Source of the DNA: Aselliscus stoliczkanus
Taxonomy: Eukaryota > Chordata > Mammalia > Chiroptera > Hipposideridae
Assembly: GCA_033961575.1 (NCBI GenBank)
Contig: CM066728.1
Span: 177,931,678 to 177,995,677, forward strand
Direction of reading: 5' to 3'
DNA: 64,000 nt
Part shown: positions 61,040 through 64,000 of the stretch, in pieces
Numbering within the stretch: the stretch's first letter is position 1
Layout: every line of letters starts with the position of its first letter
Made by a program: the position numbers and the translations under genes
Notes under the pieces: model-generated
What the model saw: the letters and a program-made list of their open reading frames with translations, nothing else
Database searches by the model: none
What the model was told of the DNA's origin: nothing

Positions 61040-61275
61040 AGCCTCTCTGGACATTTAGTTTTTCCAGTGCTCCAAGCTCTTTCCTGCATCAGGACTTTGC
61101 ACGGGCTGTCCCCTCTTCCTGGAATGCCCCATGGGCCCCTTACTCATCCTTCCTGCCTCAGCTTAAATGCCGTCTCCTCTGAAAGGCATTCCATTAGCCC
61201 CTGTGCAAATCAGGTCCCCTCAAGTGTTGTAGTCACATGACACCTTCACATAAGTCCCCTGCACAAATTGCTCAG
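61040..61275 (+). repeat. L2 LINE 3' fragment, copy 1
   Basis: 'aggactttgcacgggctgtcccctcttcctggaatgcc', 'cctcagcttaaatgccgtctcctctgaaaggcattcc' are the conserved L2 3' region. Confidence 0.75.
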
Positions 61276-61394
61276 ATCATTCCCCACTTAGAATAAAACT
61301 GCGCATTCTCATCACGGGTTACAGGTCCAATGATTGGACTTCATTTCCTGCATTCCACCACACAAGCACTCTCATTCACCCGACCACACTAATC

Positions 61395-61690
61395 CTTCAC
61401 CTGAATCACCTCATCTCCAGGTCTTTGCTTGCATGTCACTGTATTTGTGCAGCTTTCCTGACCCTCTTGCTTAAAATATGAGCCCCCACAAGTCTCTAAG
61501 CCCTTTCCCTATTTTATTTTGCTTCATGACACTTATTACTACTTAAATTTTTATTGTATTTTACTTGTTTAGCTGTGGCTTCTCTCTGCCACCAAAAGAC
61601 AAGTGACCCGAGGGTAGGATTGTTGTTTGTACACTGCAGAGAACCCTGTTCTTACCTTTTATAGTACTTAGCACAACATTGACTTTTGTA
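61395..61690 (+). repeat. L2 LINE 3' fragment, copy 2
   Basis: 'cctattttattttgcttcatgacacttattactac' and 'acttagcacaacattgac' are L2 3'-end motifs. Confidence 0.7.
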
Positions 61691-61764
61691 AGTCGTTTTT
61701 TATTTGTTCAGTATACTACCTCCCTCCATTCTTGCTCCCCTATTTCACGTTCTCCACAGTTAGC

Positions 61765-62310
61765 TCATGCCATGGAAGATGTAAGACACATCTCATCACT
61801 CCTCTGCTTATTACTCTCCAGTGCTTCTGATTCAGTTCAACAGAGATATCCTGACCACAAGGACCTGCATGACGACTCTTGCTCTGCCCCGAGCCCATAT
61901 TGTCCTCTCTCTGCTGTGACTGGCTTCTTTCGGATCCTCAGGCATGCACAGCTTGTTCCTGCCTCAGGGTCTTTACAGGGGAGCTGCTTTACCCAGAATG
62001 ATCTTCTCCTGGCTCCCATGTGGCTGCTTCTTCTAGTAACTCCATTCCACCTCCCTATGCAGTCCTTCCCTGGCCACCCTACCTGAAATAGCCCCTTCCC
62101 ACCCCTCTCCTATCCTCTTCTAGTATCCTATCTCTATTTTAAACTAACCTCTGTTTTTACCTTTTTTTTTTTTAAATTTATCATTTGCCCATCACCCTCA
62201 TTTCCCCTCTAGAATGTAATCTCCATAAGGGTAGGTGTTTTGTCCTGTTAAGTATTCCTAATATACAAATAACACCCTTGGTACATATTTATTGAATGAA
62301 TGCTGTTTAT
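61765..62310 (+). repeat. L2 LINE 3' fragment, copy 3
   Basis: 'ttcctgcctcagggtctttacagg', 'cagtccttccctggccaccctacctgaaatagcccc', 'ctagaatgtaatctccataagggtagg', 'atttattgaatgaatg'. The longest L2 copy in the window; a 135-codon frame here is a shadow. Confidence 0.8.
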
Positions 62311-62329
62311 CTCTCCCACTGTACCATAA

Positions 62330-62435
62330 ACTCACTGAACAAAGAACTATGTCTGTTTTGCTCATTTACTTATACCCATGACTTAGCACAGTGTTTGGTG
62401 CTTAGTAGATGCTTAATTTGCTGAATGAGTGAATG
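62330..62435 (+). repeat. Ancient L2/MIR-type 3' end
   Basis: 'acttagcacagtgtttggtgcttagtagatgcttaatttgctgaatg' is a common L2/MIR 3' end. Confidence 0.6.
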
Positions 62436-62659
62436 AAATCATGTTAAGCTTATTTAAACTCCATCTTATAGGAGTAACTAACCTTTTAGGTAGAGCCATG
62501 GTCTGAAGACTTGAATAGGCCAGGATCAGAGCTATTACTCTGTCCGTATTACATCTACTTGGTGTTATGCCCAATGAATACATTTCACAGTTGCTTTGGA
62601 AAAATTGTGGAAGTGCATACTCTCATATTTAAGATCACTGGGCTGAAGCCATTGACAGA

Positions 62660-62780
62660 ACATTCATATTTGCAGGCATAGATAATGTTCCTATTTTCAG
62701 ATTAGAAAACTGAAGCTTCAAGAGAGACTAATAAATTGCCCTAAACCATGCAACAAAAGAACCAGAGTCATAGTGAGATA
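62660..62780 (+). repeat. MIR SINE fragment
   Basis: 'ttttcagattagaaaactgaagcttcaagagag' followed by 'aaccagagtc' is MIR 3'-half. Confidence 0.55.
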
Positions 62781-62864
62781 TGACCATCTCCAGTTCATTT
62801 TTTCACTGTCTTATGCTACAAAATATGAAGACACCATCAGTCTTCGTATGTGTGGTGAATACAC

Positions 62865-63478
62865 TCTTGAGTAGCCTTTATTGTTCACATCCTTGTGTAA
62901 TCCCCTCCCTTTGAATGTAGGTGGAATTTCTGACTTTGCTTCTGACCAATGGAATTGGTTAAGGGGATAGGATCAACCACTCCCCATTTCCTTGATTTGG
63001 TTATAGGGCAAAGTTGATGGGACCTCACTTCCAGATCATGTTATGTTATGTAAAACCGTCTTAGCGGACTGGACTGAGAGAGATCATTCTGCTGGCCCAA
63101 GAGAAGCAAACTTCCATATTGTGACTGGCTGAGGAGAGGGCCCAGTGTCAGGGAGCTGGGGTGGGGGTAGGGGTGTCCATAGGACCTAAGGGTGGCCACT
63201 AGCCAACAGCTAGTAAAAAGCCAGGCCCCTCAGTCACAGCCCCGCGAGGAAGTGAAATTTTGTCAACAGCCTGAGTAGGCTTAGAAGCTTCTTTACTGAA
63301 GCTTCCTGATTACAGGGCAGCCTGGCCCACAAGTCTTTGTAGCCTTGAGAGATCCTGCATAGAGGACTCTGGTTGCGAATGGACTTCTAACCTGCCGAGA
63401 CTGTGACATAAATATGTGTTGTTTGAAACCACTAGCTTCGTGGAGCTTTGCAGTGCAGCATAGCACACTAATATAGTA
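62865..63478 (+). mobile_element. Ancient LTR-like repeat, MaLR-type
   Basis: 'gcttctgaccaatggaattgg', 'cactgttccagatcatgttatg'-like middle, 'gagactgtgacataaatatgtgttgtttgaaaccactagc' and a terminal 'cacactaatatag' fit an old LTR. Family uncertain. Confidence 0.45.
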
Positions 63479-63479
63479 C

Positions 63480-64000
63480 AGCTGCTTGTTCCCCAACCAG
63501 AGCTCCTATTTCAAGCTCGTCACTGTCTGCTGGGCCATCAGGCCATTGGCTCTTATCACTTTTGGTCCCTGGATATGTGACACTGAAGCTGAGGTAGATT
63601 GGGACAATCCACCACATCTTTTCAGAATAGGATGAAGTCTCCTGCATCCCCTGAGGAGTGGTTGGGCAGGTCCATCCTACACTATGGCTAAAGATATTTG
63701 AAATATGAGACAATGGAAGGCTCTTGGCACAGTGCCTAATACTTTGTAGGGGCTTAAGAAATGTCACTCACACTCTCCTCCATGGCTTGCAGCCCCACCT
63801 GAGGACTCAGGTGCTTGCCCATCCATTCCTCCATGTGTATAATCTCCAGGGAAAATCACTGCAGGACCCTTCCCAAAACAGTATCATGGCACCAAGCACC
63901 CACACCCTGTCCACTCCCAAAGACCTAAAGAGGAAAAGGCTCATAATGTTAGTACACAAAGCGTTGTGTATTTTTTTAATTGTAGGAGCCACATTATGCT
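63480..64000. other. Intronic stretch at right edge, nothing recognised
   Basis: No exon or repeat family recognised. Confidence 0.5.

Larger units (their letters stand above)
54709..64000 (+). other. SH3GL2: SH3GL2 intron 3, 5' part
   Basis: The sequence after the exon 3 donor (gtaagg) is inferred to be intron 3, phase 1, continuing beyond the window. It contains MaLR-like LTRs, L2 fragments and two antisense SINEs. Confidence 0.9.

Noticed and set aside
54709..64000. SH3GL2 exon 4
   Set aside because: Looked for the continuation after the NPA/SRAKL junction and did not find it; intron 3 is long in other mammals.

Overview
The window is nuclear DNA of a placental mammal, most probably a bat. 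It lies inside one neuronal gene, SH3GL2 (endophilin A1), read on the + strand. Two short coding exons are the only protein-coding sequence I can support: exon 2 at 44625-44693 and exon 3 at 54636-54708. Both have canonical acceptors and donors. Their combined translation matches endophilin A1 residues 16-62, the end of the H0 amphipathic helix and the start of the BAR domain. Exon 1 (start codon, first 15 residues) must lie upstream and the rest of the BAR domain plus the SH3 domain downstream; neither is in the window. All other long open frames are shadows of repeats or chance.

Layout: 1-44624 is the 3' part of the long intron 1, 44694-54635 is the whole of intron 2 (9,942 bp), and 54709-64000 is the beginning of intron 3. 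The introns are dominated by layered transposable elements. The largest structure is an ancient antisense LINE-1 from about 10.88 to 17.17 kb. It has been cut by two mariner-type palindromic MITEs (one of them nested inside a Tigger-like element), two Tigger-like elements, a younger L1 3' end and a 453-bp tRNA-derived SINE. A younger antisense 5'-truncated L1 (19915-22184) keeps 12-bp target-site duplications and a recognisable ORF2 C terminus. Other L1 fragments, MIR and L2 remnants, MaLR-like LTRs, hAT and Tigger remnants and many microsatellites fill much of the rest.

The bat assignment rests on the SINEs. Four copies share a short tRNA-derived unit that ends in a small hairpin followed by an A tail. 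A longer related SINE shares the head and 3' module style that I associate with bat (VES/rhinolophoid-type) SINEs. This is inference, not a database match; the exon sequence alone only says mammal.

I did not find an undescribed multi-gene system, operon, CRISPR array or non-coding RNA gene. The observations most worth checking are a chimeric SINE retrotransposed as a unit, the conserved terminal hairpin of the short SINE, four transcribed mariner palindromes, a mariner copy with both ends but no N-terminal transposase, the nested L1 locus, and a frame-preserving exon at the H0/BAR junction.
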